Below are positions 30,665 to 41,580 of a stretch of 64,000 nt of DNA, piece by piece. Made by a program: the position numbers and the translations under genes. Under the pieces are notes generated by a model that was given only the letters and a program-made list of their open reading frames with translations, ran no database searches and was not told where the DNA came from. The stretch covers positions 52,799,130 to 52,863,129 of the forward strand of contig JAJKFL010000003.1 of NCBI GenBank assembly GCA_021186555.1, written 5' to 3'. The number at the start of each line of letters is the position of its first letter. The first letter of the stretch is position 1. This DNA is from Reticulitermes speratus (taxonomy: Eukaryota > Arthropoda > Insecta > Blattodea > Rhinotermitidae).

Positions 30665-31359
30665 CGAAGCGTGACAAGAATTTGCAGAATTTTATTCTCT
30701 TTATCACGTGTGTTGTCATTTGTATTTGTTAAATGTTGTTCCCGGATACGTCTAAATCTTTTAATTTATGGTCTGGAAAATTGCACAGTATTCACAACGA
30801 TCAGGAACTCGCGAAGCTGGAACCAACTATCGAACCTTTTTCGATTCTACGCATAATTTTCCCATTTCATTCGCCAATAATCCTGTCGCAGTAAGTCTAA
30901 ATCTGTAACGCGCGGCTGGAGACACACGGTTTGCGATAACATTTATTGAGAACTGCGATCAGACGGTTGAGTTCATTGTGGTGTGTTCGGAGGACACACG
31001 GCTGGCAGGGCGAAGTCCTTACGCCCGCGCACGAAGTAAGAAGAGAGAGAGAGAGAGAGGCAAGTTCAAGGCTTAACTTCGGAATGGAATGTGAAGAAGA
31101 TAAGCCGATAAGTACAGTGCTGTAGCAAATGCAGTCAACCTCACGTTCGGTAGTGAAAGTGAAAGGAATCACGTACCATGGGGTTTCTGCAGGGGGACAG
31201 TGACAGTGTAGTACACACGTATGAGACATTCATTGCTCGTTAAGTGTTCATTATCATAGGTTACAGTTTAAAAAGCTAAAGTAATCCCATTACAGGACTG
31301 GACAGGCCCTTAAGAGTTGCAGGAGGTCGAAGCTCCCAGAATTTCTAGACAGTCGGCAC
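30665..31359. other. Unassigned stretch
   Basis: A (GA)n run lies at 31042-31059 and reverse open frame 30897-31229 is low-complexity Ser/Leu. GTGTGTTCGGAGGACACACG at 30982-31001 is a short perfect-type hairpin. No recognised element. Confidence 0.4.
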
Positions 31360-31552
31360 ATGAAAGTGGTAAGGTTGTCAGCCCTACGCACCGGCCGCCT
31401 TTACGACCCACGAAATATTCCTGGTACTCATTTCTGTTAGAGGCTGAGTCGACCCCAGGGCCATAGTGCAACCGGTGATACCATCGGGAATCGAACCCGC
31501 GACCTTCCGGGTTGTAGTGCAGTGCCTCAAACGACTGCACCACCGCGTGCCC
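31360..31552 (-). mobile_element. tRNA-derived SINE, family 2, copy 2 (reverse)
   Basis: Reverse complement: GCACGCGGTGGTGCAGTCG, TTTGAGGCACTGCACTACAA, GGTCGCGGGTTCGATTCCCG (B-box), ACCGGTTGCACTATGGCC, CTGGGGTCGACTCAGCC and AATATTTCGTGGGTCG. The boxes are well preserved. The matching open frame is read-through of the SINE. Confidence 0.85.
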
Positions 31553-31954
31553 CCATCATATACGGTTTAGGTCAAATAAAACCTGTTCTTCTTGGAAGAT
31601 GCAGTTGGTCTTTCTTTGTTCTGTTCTCCCCAGATCACGGCGTCCGCGAGAATGATGCTGGAATGCCAGTAGTGGGACGATATTCTTTCTTGCCACGTGT
31701 TTCCTCCGCTGATTTTACTTGTTACGTTTCAGTCAGGTTGTTTTTCCGTTTGAATTTCAGTCTCCGTTATGAAGAAAGTTGTCACCAAAGAACTTGTTTT
31801 CTCGCTTTGTTGTCGCCAGTCGATTCGTCCTTGTATTGCGCCAAGTAATTTATTGTAATTGATATTATTTTCATCGAGAAGGAACGTACGTGCTTCACCT
31901 GAACAGCTATATACACGCAACACAACAGTGCTTGGAACCAATGCAGTGTTTTAT
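31553..31954. other. Unassigned stretch
   Basis: No recognised element. Confidence 0.4.
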
Positions 31955-32650
31955 TATACAGTGACCACAACAAGTGATATACAGTGACCACAACAAGTGA
32001 TATACAGTGACCACAACAAGTGATATACAGTGACCACAACAAGTGATATACAGTGACCACAAGTGATATACAGTGACCACAACAAGTGATATACAGTGAC
32101 CACAACAAGTGATATACAGTGACCACAACAAGTGATATACAGTGACCACAACGAGTGATATACAGTGACCACAACGAGTGATATACAGTGACCACAACGA
32201 GTGATATACAGTGACCACAACAAGTGATATACAGTGACCACAACAAGTGATATACAGTGACCACAACAAGTGATATACAGTGACCACAACAAGTGATATA
32301 CAGTGACCACAACAAGTGATATACAGTGACCACAACAAGTGATATACAGTGACCACAACAAGTGATATACAGTGACCACAACAAGTGATATACAGTGACC
32401 ACAACAAGTGATATACAGTGACCACAACGAGTGATATACAGTGACCACAACGAGTGATATACAGTGACCACAACAAGTGATATACAGTGACCACAACAAG
32501 TAATATACAGTGACCACAACAAGTGATATACAGTGACCACAACAAGTGATATACAGTGACCACAACAAGTGATATACAGTGACCACAACAAGTGATATAC
32601 AGTGACCACAACAAGTGATATACAGTGACCACAACAAGTGACATACAGTG
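31955..32650. repeat. 23-bp tandem array, about 30 units
   Basis: The unit ACAGTGACCACAACAAGTGA + TAT is nearly invariant. The only common variant is ACAACGAGTG, in two clusters three and two units long, about 270 bp apart. One unit (about 32047-32066) lacks a few bases. The minus strand has no stop in any frame, which creates three overlapping 233-275 codon frames rich in CISLVVVTVYH; these are artefacts of the repeat. Confidence 0.97.
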
Positions 32651-32766
32651 CCCATTGGATGTGTCTCCGATGAACGACGTGAACATTATTGTTTTAACGT
32701 TTTTATAAAACACCCACACATCTTATCATTAACCTATTGAACGTCATTACGCTGTGATCGCTAGTT

Positions 32767-32808
32767 GCCCCTGATGATGGCCAGTTAGCTGGCCGAAACA
32801 TGTAGGGC
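32767..32808 (+). ncRNA. Hammerhead-ribozyme-like module
   Basis: GCCC (stem I), CTGATGA, extra T, GGCCAG-TTAG-CTGGCC (perfect 6-bp stem II), GAA, palindrome ACATGT (stem III), A, GGGC closing stem I. This is the cleanest copy in the window. Compared with 5922 and 18276 all three stems have changed sequence while keeping complementarity. The downstream element is interrupted by the SINE at 32858-33127. Confidence 0.55.
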
Positions 32809-32857
32809 TTGATTTTTTAAAACTATTAATGTTTTAATAGGAAGTGCATGTGTTGGT

Positions 32858-33127
32858 ATTTTTTTTTTCTATGGCTCGACAGCCCTATATGGGCCTGGGC
32901 CTCCTCGTTTCGTCGAGGTTTCATGGTCACACACACTTTAGACACACCACAGTCGGTAGGACTCCTCTGGACTAGGGATCAGCCCGTCGCAGAGACCTCT
33001 ACCTGACAACATACAACACTCACAACAGACAGACATCCATGCCCCCGGTGGGATTCGAACCCACGATCCTAGTAAGCGAGCGGCCGAAGACCCACGCCTT
33101 AGACCGCGCGGCCACTGCGATCGGCGT
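32858..33127 (-). mobile_element. tRNA-derived SINE, family 4 (reverse), with target duplication
   Basis: Reverse complement: CGCCGATCGCAGTGGCCGCG, CGGTCTAAGGCGTGGG (A-box side), CGTGGGTTCGAATCCCACCG (B-box), GGCATGGATGTCTGTCTG, GCGACGGGCTGATCC, CCTCGACGAAACGAGGAGGC, then an A-rich tail at the plus-strand left end. Flanked by ATGTGTTGGT at 32848-32857 and 33128-33137 (exact 10 bp). It has inserted into the element that carries the hammerhead-like module. Confidence 0.92.
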
Positions 33128-33137
33128 ATGTGTTGGT

Positions 33138-33753
33138 TTAGTGTTTACTAATTTATTGTAAGTCTGTTAGTATGTTGGTCGAACCCAGGTTAGTCGTGTG
33201 GGCAGAGGTGAAATGCGTACAAAGTTTTTTGGAGAGAGACAACCTAGAAGTCGCAGACTTAAATGGAAGGGTGACTTTAAAAGTGATCATAGACAAGGGG
33301 GTGGTTAGATTAAGGTGGCGTATGTAGGGATGTTGTGGTAACTGCCTCGAACCAACGGGTTCCGTTAATTATAGAATACCATATCACGGAGATCACTGCA
33401 ATATTGCCGATTGCCGGACAAAATTCCCGTGATTTGGAGTTTTTTCGTGTTATTTAAAATTTATTTATTCATTCCAAGGTTTCACGCGGAACCCTGGGGA
33501 ACGCTGATTTAACAAACGTCCACCGTTGTGCTGTACAAAGTAGGCGTCACGAATTCTGTTTGGAAACGTTTCGTTTTCCGTTCTTTTGTACTTCCCCCCC
33601 CCCCCCCCCAAAAACAGTGTTGTGGTGTATAAGCAGTACACAGCTGTGGAGCGTAAACACTGAACACAGAACCAAGTTCATGTCTGTTTTAACACACAGT
33701 TACCGGTGTAGCAAGCCACTAGTTATGTCAGTCATTTCTTTATTTCGTGCGAA
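33138..33753. other. Unassigned stretch
   Basis: No recognised element; a C run lies at about 33595-33609. Confidence 0.4.
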
Positions 33754-33798
33754 TGGTTACATGTTTCGGCACACCTTTGGGTTGCCGTAATCAGGCCA
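33754..33798 (-). ncRNA. Hammerhead-like module (divergent)
   Basis: Reverse strand: TGGC, CTGATTA (G8 changed to T), extra C at the usual extra position, GGCA...TGCC (stem II), GAA, ACATGT, A, ACCA. Stem I keeps TGG/CCA with one mismatch. The core change would be expected to abolish cleavage. Confidence 0.35.
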
Positions 33799-33852
33799 CT
33801 ACATAAAATAGGTTTTGTAAATGTCCGCACAGTCTGCATACAGTACAGCCCT

Positions 33853-34076
33853 TCTTGAGAAGCTAACAGGTCCTCAGCTAATTAAGAAATTCCCCGCATT
33901 TTGTGGAACCCGAAGGTTTTTATCACCGCATTCACAAGAGCCCGCCACCTTGTCTGTGTCCTGAGCCAGATCAGTCCAGTCCATGTCCTCCAATCCCACT
34001 TCTTGAAGATGCATTTTAATATCCTTCCATCTACCCCTGGGTCTCCCAAGTGATGTCTTTCCTAATGTCCGCACAA
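33853..34076 (-). pseudogene. Non-LTR retrotransposon family A tail (reverse)
   Basis: Reverse strand reads MRTLGKTSLGRPRGRWKDIK, MHLQEVGLEDMDWTDLAQDT, DKVAGSCECGDKNLRVPQNA, then the 3' UTR up to CTTCTCAAGAAGGGCTG. One of the longer tails in this window; other copies show where its small frameshift lies. Confidence 0.75.
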
Positions 34077-34258
34077 AGTGTTACATTTGTGAAGCGTCCC
34101 CTCACACTGGTACTAGTTTTTAAATTTGAATAATTTCAAGAAAACCCCTGAAAACGTGTTTCGAATGAACCTTCCCACTATTTAGACAACACGCATTGTG
34201 CGTTGTATTATACGTATGTGTATTGAGCTTGTATATTGTTCTGAAGTGGGATGAGAGC

Positions 34259-34480
34259 TAGCATAGCTCAGTTGGTATAGTGACTAGGCTACGGGCTGAT
34301 AGGCCGAGGAATCATGGTTCAGTTCCCGGCAGGCGAAAGAGATCGTTCGTCCTTCTCCAGAGAGTTGATAACAGATCAGAGGCCCACGCAATAGGTTTAC
34401 TACCAGAGGTAAAGCACAGCGATGTGAATTGCCCATGGGCATAACGCATTATGTAGCCTACATGGAGCGATATCGAGCAA
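34259..34480 (+). mobile_element. tRNA-derived SINE, family 1 (decayed)
   Basis: GCTAGCATAGCTCAGTTGG (A-box), AGGCTACGGGCTG, ATGGTTCAGTTCCCGGCAGG (B-box), AAGAGATCGTTCGTCC, then a shortened body with AGAGGTAAAGC. Confidence 0.7.
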
Positions 34481-34859
34481 GTGGATCCTACAAGTTCCTT
34501 GTTCCCCAGCCAGCAGTATTTCTTGGTGGGCTTCTATTAACCTTGTGAGCAGCTAAATGTTTATTTTATGATGAAAGGCTCTCTGGCGCGGCCTGGCAGG
34601 CAGACTCCAGGGTTGGCATAGCGCAGTTTGTTAGAACTTGCTAAGTACCAGCTGCTACTGTTCGGTATATACACACTGGGTCTTGTAGTCGTATGCCGGC
34701 GACGTTATTACAACGGGGTCTTGAATAAAACAGTATTCCGCGAAATAACACGACGGCGGGTGTTCTTTGTTCCCATTTTGGTAATAAAGGAACTTATTGC
34801 AGACGTTGTTGAAGCAGTTGACAAGAGAATTCCTGGTCGGCCGTATTTCTAGTTCCGTG
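34481..34859. other. Unassigned stretch
   Basis: No recognised element, though the end of the 34628-34852 open frame may be upstream sequence of the family B tail. Confidence 0.35.
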
Positions 34860-35095
34860 TTTTGGTCACATCTTGCGTAGGAACTGCCTTCTGAAACATG
34901 TTATTGAAGGAAAGATAGAAGGAAGGGTATAAGTGATGGGAATACGAGGAAGAAGACATAAGCAGCTACTGGATGACCTTAAGGAAACGAAAGGATATTG
35001 GAAATTGAAAGAGGAATCACTAGATCGCACTGTGTGGAGAACTCGCTTTGGAAGAAGCTAAGGACCTGTCGTAAGACAGACTGCAGAATGAATGA
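34860..35095 (+). pseudogene. C-terminal tail of non-LTR retrotransposon, family B
   Basis: Reads FGHILRRNCLLKHVIEGKIE, GRRRHKQLLDDLKETKGYWK, LKEESLDRTVWRTRFGRS, then the equivalent of GPVVRQTAE and an ATGAATGAATG tail. A TGA-type microsatellite tail is common for RTE-like elements, but the clade is an inference. The homologues at 36185-36395 and 37600-37970 are on the other strand. Confidence 0.75.
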
Positions 35096-36054
35096 ATGTT
35101 TTGGGTTCCAAATCATTTGTCGTCATTAGAAACTGCACCATATCTCGAATGTTTGATGTGTCCAGGCACCTGTCTTTGCTCTTTGTGGGTTCCGTCAGTG
35201 TCTCTGGGGTCCAAATTGTATCACAGTGCTCTGTTAATGATACTTGACAGCGAGACTTTGAGATGGAATTAGTACCCCCTACCTCAACCCCCCACCTTTC
35301 CCCGCGTGTAAGGCGTTGTTACCGAATGTGTGAACTATTTGTTGTTTTCCAAATTTTGAATTCGAATACGCCACAAGACCGGATATGTGTAAGCTGAGAG
35401 AGACAGTATTGTCTGTTCTAGTACTGTAAGTACACGCCTCTCAGCATTGCAGTTTTCCCATTCGAAGTCTGCATCCCGCGGAGCATTCCATGACAGATGC
35501 CATACATAGGGACACAATAAAAGGGACACGCGTGGTACGACGTAATAGAGCGACGTAGAAGACTACGCGCAGCGCCTAGTGTTTGTGGGAACAACTAGTG
35601 ACGTAACATACGCTTGCTTCTAGTTGCTAAGTCGTATAATTGGATGGTATGAAATAAACTATTCATGTTTAATGCACGGCTAACGATAGGCTGTACACGA
35701 ATGTATGTAACAGAACAGCTGGTAAGTTATTATCCCGTTTGTAACGGTCGTGGTAATGATTTCCCGGACTTGCTTCTGGGATCATGCCAATGTGAAGGCG
35801 GGAATACTACGTAAATACTGCAAGTCTGCATAATAATAAATGTAGGGGGGACATGGCGGCCCTTGTCGCTTGCCAGCATCAGGTTCGTTATTCAGACACA
35901 AAAGGGTAAAGTTCCTGTGGTTAATCACACCATTGTGAACGTACGGAGGAGTTGAAGCAGAGCTCCATGTGTTCTTAATTGGAAGTGAGTGGTCGTTTCA
36001 CGATCGTGTGAAGAACTGCCAGTGCCCTTTGGATGTGAGGCGGGCTTTAATGTA
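35096..36054. other. Unassigned stretch
   Basis: No recognised element. Confidence 0.4.
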
Positions 36055-36457
36055 CAGTTGGACCCGGTTATAACGACATCGATTTATGCGACACCTCGTC
36101 TATTGCGTTAGATGTTTTGTGGTACCAATTAATTCCTTACTACTAACCATAACGTTATTCTCCTTGGTTAGAACAACACTCGTTCATTCATTCATCATTC
36201 ATTCATTCATTCATTCATTCTGTAGTCTGTCTTACGACAGGTTCGTAGCCTCTACCAAAGCGAGTTCTCCACAGGGTGCGATCTAGTGCTTCCTCTTTCA
36301 ATTTCCAGTATCTTCTCTTTTCCTTAAGGTCATCCAGTAGCTGCTTACGTCTTCTTCCTCGCCTTCCCGTCATTTCTGTCCTTCCTTCTAACTTTACTCG
36401 TTTCTAACGACACAAAATATTCAGTATCTTTCATGACGTTGTAACCGAGTACGATTG
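36055..36457 (+). mobile_element. pogo/Tigger-type MITE, copy 4, split by a family B retroposon
   Basis: The left part 36055-36184 starts CAGTTGGACCCGG (after TA) and the right part resumes at 36396 with ACTCGTTTCTAACGACAC, ending ACCGAGTACGATTG. The intact copies read AACACTCGTTTATAACG at this point, so the break is unambiguous. Confidence 0.85.
36185..36395 (-). mobile_element. Family B non-LTR tail inserted in a MITE (reverse)
   Basis: Antisense tail with an (ATTC)n run at its plus-strand left end (its 3' end), then GTCTGTCTTACGACAGG, GCGAGTTCTCCACAGGGTGC and TTTCAATTTCCAGTATC. It is flanked by the 7-bp duplication ACTCGTT at 36178-36184 and 36396-36402. The tetranucleotide tail next to the duplication marks the true 3' end. 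Confidence 0.85.
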
Positions 36458-37599
36458 TGTGCTTGTATATATCACGGAAGACGTACAACATAACATTTGT
36501 GCATCAAACACAATATTATTTGCACGTAAGTACTTAAGCGTGACACTCGGTTGAACTCCAGTGATTCTGCTGACAATCATGAGCGAGAAATAAGTTCGTT
36601 ATTATGAATACTTTAAAATTCTCACGTTCAACAAGTATTTGTTGAACGCGGGCCCGGGTTGGCGATCCCAAAGTTACACCGAGTGTGGCAGAAGTTAAGT
36701 TGTTTTTTTTAGACCCCCCCCCCCCACCAAAGCAACATTATGAGTATAATGGCACAATTTGTGGCAGGGGGCGTCTGAAATCCGGGCCTGTAGTCCCTGA
36801 TGGGAGTGTCATATACCATGGGACTGCCGTGAAAAGCACGTAGCCAATCGTCCGTGCCTGACACTACACCGGATCGATGTAAATTGCTTTATAATTAACA
36901 GTCATCAGACTGCCCCCGTCTGTAATATCGTGCTCTGTGATCAGAACGGGTTTTTTTATGGACAGAATTACTCATTTACAGAGCTGTCTGTGTTCACAAG
37001 TTCAGCGGGACAGATATCTTACGGTTAGATCATGACTTTAAGACTCGGATTATTTGCACATGTAAATATTTGCTTGTAATGATGGTGTTTGCAAAATTGT
37101 ATTATACTGTTGCATGGAATAGCAGCGGATAAGAGAGGTTTGGTCACATTATTTGCAGATTACTCAGAAGTAGTGACGTCAGAACTGTTTTTTTAATGTC
37201 AAGATATTTTAACCATATGCGCGAAATGTTTGCCTGTTAGCAGGGGTGAACAGATGTTGGCCCAGTTCAGCTCTCGACAAGTATTCTGCTGCAGAATTTC
37301 TCCACAAGAGGAGTGGCGCCTGCCCACGCCATTCCTACTCCTCACAGCCTGTTTAGCCTACTGTCACATCATTTGTTAGTATCTTGGAAAACGTCATTAA
37401 CTGACATTTTAGCGTAATCGCCTCCGGTAGCCCATACAACTATTCTTAATAATGTAGCGACTGCATTGCTAAAATGTGTGACGTAATGTGTCACTAAACG
37501 GTATTTGCGTGGGCTTTACGTCTGTTCATGTACAAACATACATGATAAAATACATTTTCCGAAAGTTTTCTAGGGTATGGTTGGTCACTTTTCCCATAT
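36458..37599. other. Unassigned stretch
   Basis: No recognised element; a C run lies at about 36715-36725. Confidence 0.4.
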
Positions 37600-37970
37600 C
37601 ATCACCATCACGCAGTCTGTCTTACGACAGGTCCGTAGCCTCTTCCAAAGCGAGTTCTCCACAGGGTGCGATCTAGTGCTTCCTCTTTCAATTTCCAGTA
37701 TCGTCTTTTTTCCTTAAGGCCATCCAGTAGCTGTTTAGTCTTCTTCCTCGTCTTCCCGTCATTCTTTCTTCCCTCTGTCTTTTCTTCAAAAACGTGTTTC
37801 AGAAGGCAGTTCCGACGCAACACGTGACCAATCCGGTTAGCCTTCCTTTTATTGTTTGTATGATATTCCTCTCCTCCATGACTCATTGTAAGACGTTTCT
37901 CACGCGATCGGTCCAACTGATATCCATCTTTCTCCAGCACCACATTTTAAAACTTCTCAGGTATTTCTTC
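37600..37970 (-). pseudogene. Non-LTR retrotransposon family B, C-terminal 110 residues (reverse)
   Basis: An open reverse frame 37608-37943 reads VLEKDGYQLDRSREKRLTM, then RKANRIGHVLRRNCLLKHVF, GRKNDGKTRKKTKQLLDGLK, EKRRYWKLKEEALDRTLWR and TRFGRGYGPVVRQTA. It lies downstream of the reverse transcriptase domain in complete relatives. The frame is intact, but the protein is 5'-truncated and carries no catalytic motif, so it is a relic, not a gene. Confidence 0.8.
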
Positions 37971-38054
37971 CCTTAACCGCAACGACTTATAAATACTGCC
38001 CCTTGTATTATGTAATCAAGTGTGTTCGCCATATACCTGCCGACGTCTGTAGTG

Positions 38055-38367
38055 CAGCGGTCGCCAACCATTCAGACCTCACGGACCACTAAACTCACAA
38101 TTTTGAATCCCGCGGACCACTGACATGAATTTTTTTTTAAAAAGGTACAAACATCTATAAAATAATGATCATAAAAGTTCCATTTTATTAATATGAAATT
38201 TGATTCAACGTAATAAGGCGAAAATTGTCAGCGATCCTGTGTCGGTGACACGAAGACGAATCAGAATATAATGAAACAGTATAATTAACATAAAAATTGC
38301 AAATAACGTCCAAATTTCTCCACGGGCCACCAAAATTTTCTCGCGGACCACCGGTTGGCGACCGCTG
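38055..38367 (+). mobile_element. hAT-type MITE, CAGCGGTCGCCAACC family
   Basis: 313 bp with inverted termini CAGCGGTCGCCAACC and GGTTGGCGACCGCTG, and subterminal CGGACCAC motifs on both sides. The flanks CTGTAGTG (38047-38054) and CTGTAGAG (38368-38375) match at 7 of 8. The interior is AT-rich with no ORF. Confidence 0.93.
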
Positions 38368-38375
38368 CTGTAGAG

Positions 38376-40641
38376 AATTCAAAACAGCGGTGGAGGAGTT
38401 TAACGATTACGTTCAGAGATATCACTCGGCTATGATAAAGTCACTCGTCATCGCAGACAGACGAGAAGATTCGTGTGTGTGTCGGGCGCTGTTGGTCGTA
38501 GTCTGCGGGGGGGGGGGGGGGGGGGCAGCACTGTTCGCACAAGTTGTCTCTAAAGAAACACCGAAATTCTTCACACAACACCTGAAGCCAGCCACTAGTG
38601 CGTCTGTTGGATTCCTCAACAAGCATCATATCCTTGTGTCTGAACAATGTGCTGGTTGCGTTCTCTTATGCAGTGTTGCTACCGTACGTTTTTGTTGATG
38701 AGTAAAGACATGGCTGTTGCTCAAGTTGCCTCCTAAAATGCGGCTTCCGAAGCTGGTCTATCTGGCTACCCCTGGCGTATAAGGCTGTTTATATTCTGCA
38801 AAACGTTCATTGTTTTTTTTTTCACCCTTCCAAGTTTGTTTTATGTGTAACGTATGCATTGTGTTATTTCCAAGCTTCGCGGCCTGCAGCTTCTTCATAT
38901 CTCGGAGGAGCAATATTTTGTAACTGTGGGCGTGCTTATGGCTCAAGAAATACGGTCTCCCGGCCCTGGCAAGTTAACGGAGACGAACGGCGATTATAAA
39001 AATATTTGCATGAATCGTACTGAGCGTGTCCTTGAGTGTGTGTTCTTAAGTGGATATGGTGGATGAAATTTGTATATCTGTGTCCCTGGGTACAGGGATC
39101 GCGTTGGGGTGTGTGTGTGTGAAGCCCTCTGTGGTGTTCTGAACAGGAAGCTCGAGATTTCTGGTAGCCTTTGGATGGAAATATTTGTATATTTCGGACT
39201 TAATACCTTCAGGTTTCTGAAAATATTCTGTTGCTTTAATTTTGGGGCCTGTAACAAAAGTTTAATTTTACCCATATAAAAGTATGGACATTGCAGTCAC
39301 ATTGTACAATTTATCTGTATTTATTTTCTCACTTTAACGCTGTTGATAACCGGTGTATTTCTTTATTGTTCCTTGCATTCAGCTTAAAAAATCTCACTTC
39401 CCAATACACCTAGCCCTAGTTTTAATCCCTAGTTTCGTCCCTGAAAAAGTGGACATAATTTAAAAAAAAAAAGCGTAGATCAAAAATTATATTCCCATCA
39501 GAAGTAAGGGGATAGCGTTTAATGGAACGCAGCCAGCCAAAGGGCGTTAAACCGAAAATGAGGTATCGCAAATTAAGTTGTATACATTGGGAAGGGGCGT
39601 TAAAGCAAAAAGGCGTAAAACAAACGGGTGTAAAGCAAGGCCTGGGTATATACGCCTAGAAATAATTTCTTGTAGGATTTACATAATAATAGAGGTTCCC
39701 AAGAGAGGTCGTTTAATAACAGGAAAAGATGCGTTATTTTCACATCCGTAAGTTAATTGATGTATTGCACAAACTCAGCATTTGTTCTGTTTTCGCAGCA
39801 CTAATAATGCACGTTAGGCTTTATTCACGTGAAAACGTATTCTGTATGTGATCCTGTAGAAAACAGGCGTGATTTAAAACTTCCCATAACTGCAGACAGT
39901 GTTTCAGAGCGATGCTTACAGAACGTACCCGCCCGTCCTTCGTATTGGTGAGGGCACGGTTTCAAATCTCGACACGGAGACCGGCTTTTCTAACTTAATA
40001 GTGATTTTACTCAGTCCCTTCAGGTTGTACCAAAAATTCGTCTACGACCGCTTTATTTGCAGTTAAATTCACCGGACACCTTGTCATTTGTTACCGCGCA
40101 GTGGCGTTACTTGTTCTCCGAATGAAGCAATACATAGTTCAGTGGTGCTTTCCACAGCAACTCGGATTACTGCGTTGTCAGCCTACCAAGGTTATGACTA
40201 ACCGATAATAGACTGTCACGTTACGTATCCCGACACCAAATTCCTTAATTTTAGTGCATATACCTTGACCTTTTAATGACCCTGTACAAGGAACGGAATG
40301 TATGCAATGTCGTGGGTGGGTTGTCTGCTAAAATTCAGCAGCGCTGTATTTACACGTAATGATACGTGTTTTGCTGAAGGTTTAGCACGTCAGCAGAGGT
40401 AATAAAAGGTAACAGCGGCGCGCTTCCTTTGTTGTGAACATAAGTAGCTAGATTATGATGTTAGGGGAAGGCTGGTCTTGCAGTACAGCGAGGTTATTGT
40501 GATACTGATGAAATTCACCAACCGTTTCTTGACTACAAAAGTGGAATTTAATATTTTGCGTAATATTGTGCACCAGAAACCGATTTCAGCTGTGTGTTAA
40601 CGATAAAAATAGTGTCTGGGATCTGTTTTGAGTGTCTGCGC
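38376..40641. other. Long unassigned stretch
   Basis: A G run of over 20 bases lies at about 38504-38525. GGGCACGGTTTCAAATCTCG at about 39951-39970 looks like a decayed B-box followed by CACGGAGACCGGCTTTTC, possibly a sixth SINE family. Otherwise there are no recognised elements and no coding signal. Confidence 0.4.
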
Positions 40642-41580
40642 GTAAGCCTGGTCTTTGAAATGGTTTTGGGAGCACGTCCACACGTAGGCCAAGTGTTTGA
40701 AATGGTTTTGGGTATCCGTCCACACGTAGGCCCAGTGTTTGAAATGGTTTTGGGTATCCATCCACACGTAGGCCCAGTGTTTGAAATGGTTTTGGGTATC
40801 TATCCACACGTAGGCCAGTGTTTGAAATGGTTTTGGGTATCTATCCACAAGTAGGCCCAGTGTTTGAAATGGTTTTGGGTATCCATCCACACGTAGGCCC
40901 AGTGTTTGAAATGGTTTTGGGTATCTATCCACACGTGGCCCAGTGTTTGAAATGGTTTTGGTATCCGCCACATAGGCCTAGTGTTTGAAATGGTTTTGGG
41001 TATCCATCCACACGTAGGCCCAGTGTTTCGAATGGTTTAGGATATCCATCCACACGTAGGCCCAGTGTTTCGAATGGTTTCGGATATCCATCCACACGTA
41101 GGCCCAGTGTTTCGAATGGTTTAGGATATCTATCCAAACGTAGGCCCAGTGTTTCGAATGGTTTAGGATATCCATCCACACGTAGGCCCAGTGTTTCGAA
41201 TGGTTTTGGGTATCCATCCACACGTAGACCCAGTGTTTCGAATGGTTTAGGATATCCATCCACACGTAAGCCCAGTGTTTCAAATGGTTTTGGGTATCCG
41301 TCCATACTAGGCCTAGTGTTTCGAATGGTGTAGGGTATCCATCCACACTTAGGCCTAGTGTTTCGAAGGTTTTGGGTATCCATCCACACTAGGCCCAGTG
41401 TTTCAAATGGTTTTGGTATCCATCCACGCTAGGCCCAGTGTTTCAAATGGTTTTGGGTATCCGTACACGCGTAGCCCCAGTGTTTGAAATGGTTTAGGGT
41501 ATCCATCCACACTAGGCCTAGTGTTTCAAATGGTTTTGGTATCCATCCACACGTAGGCTTGGTGTTTGAAATGGTTGTGG
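40642..41580. repeat. 42-bp tandem array, about 22 units
   Basis: The unit GTAGGCCCAGTGTTTGAAAT...CCATCCACAC has two subtypes: TTTGAAATGGTTTTGGGTAT, mainly left of 41020 and at the right end, and TTTCGAATGGTTTAGGATAT in the middle. 42 bp is 14 codons, so the minus strand shows long frames repeating MDGYPKPFETLGLRV. Subtype blocks point to regional homogenisation. Scattered 1-3 bp deletions break each frame, arguing against coding. Confidence 0.96.

Noticed and set aside
31782-32719. Three overlapping 233-275 codon reverse frames rich in CISLVVVTVYH
   Set aside because: Artefact of the stop-free 23-bp repeat.
34128-34170. Another hammerhead core (CCCCTGAAAACG...TTTCGAATG)
   Set aside because: No stem II and no GAA-stem III in the right order.
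37608-37943. Intact 111-codon gene
   Set aside because: The protein is the C-terminal tail of a non-LTR retrotransposon, found in three copies here, without catalytic domains.
40597-41389. 14-residue repeat protein (MDGYPKPFETLGLRV)
   Set aside because: The unit is 42 bp, so frames stay open by chance; scattered 1-3 bp deletions break every frame.
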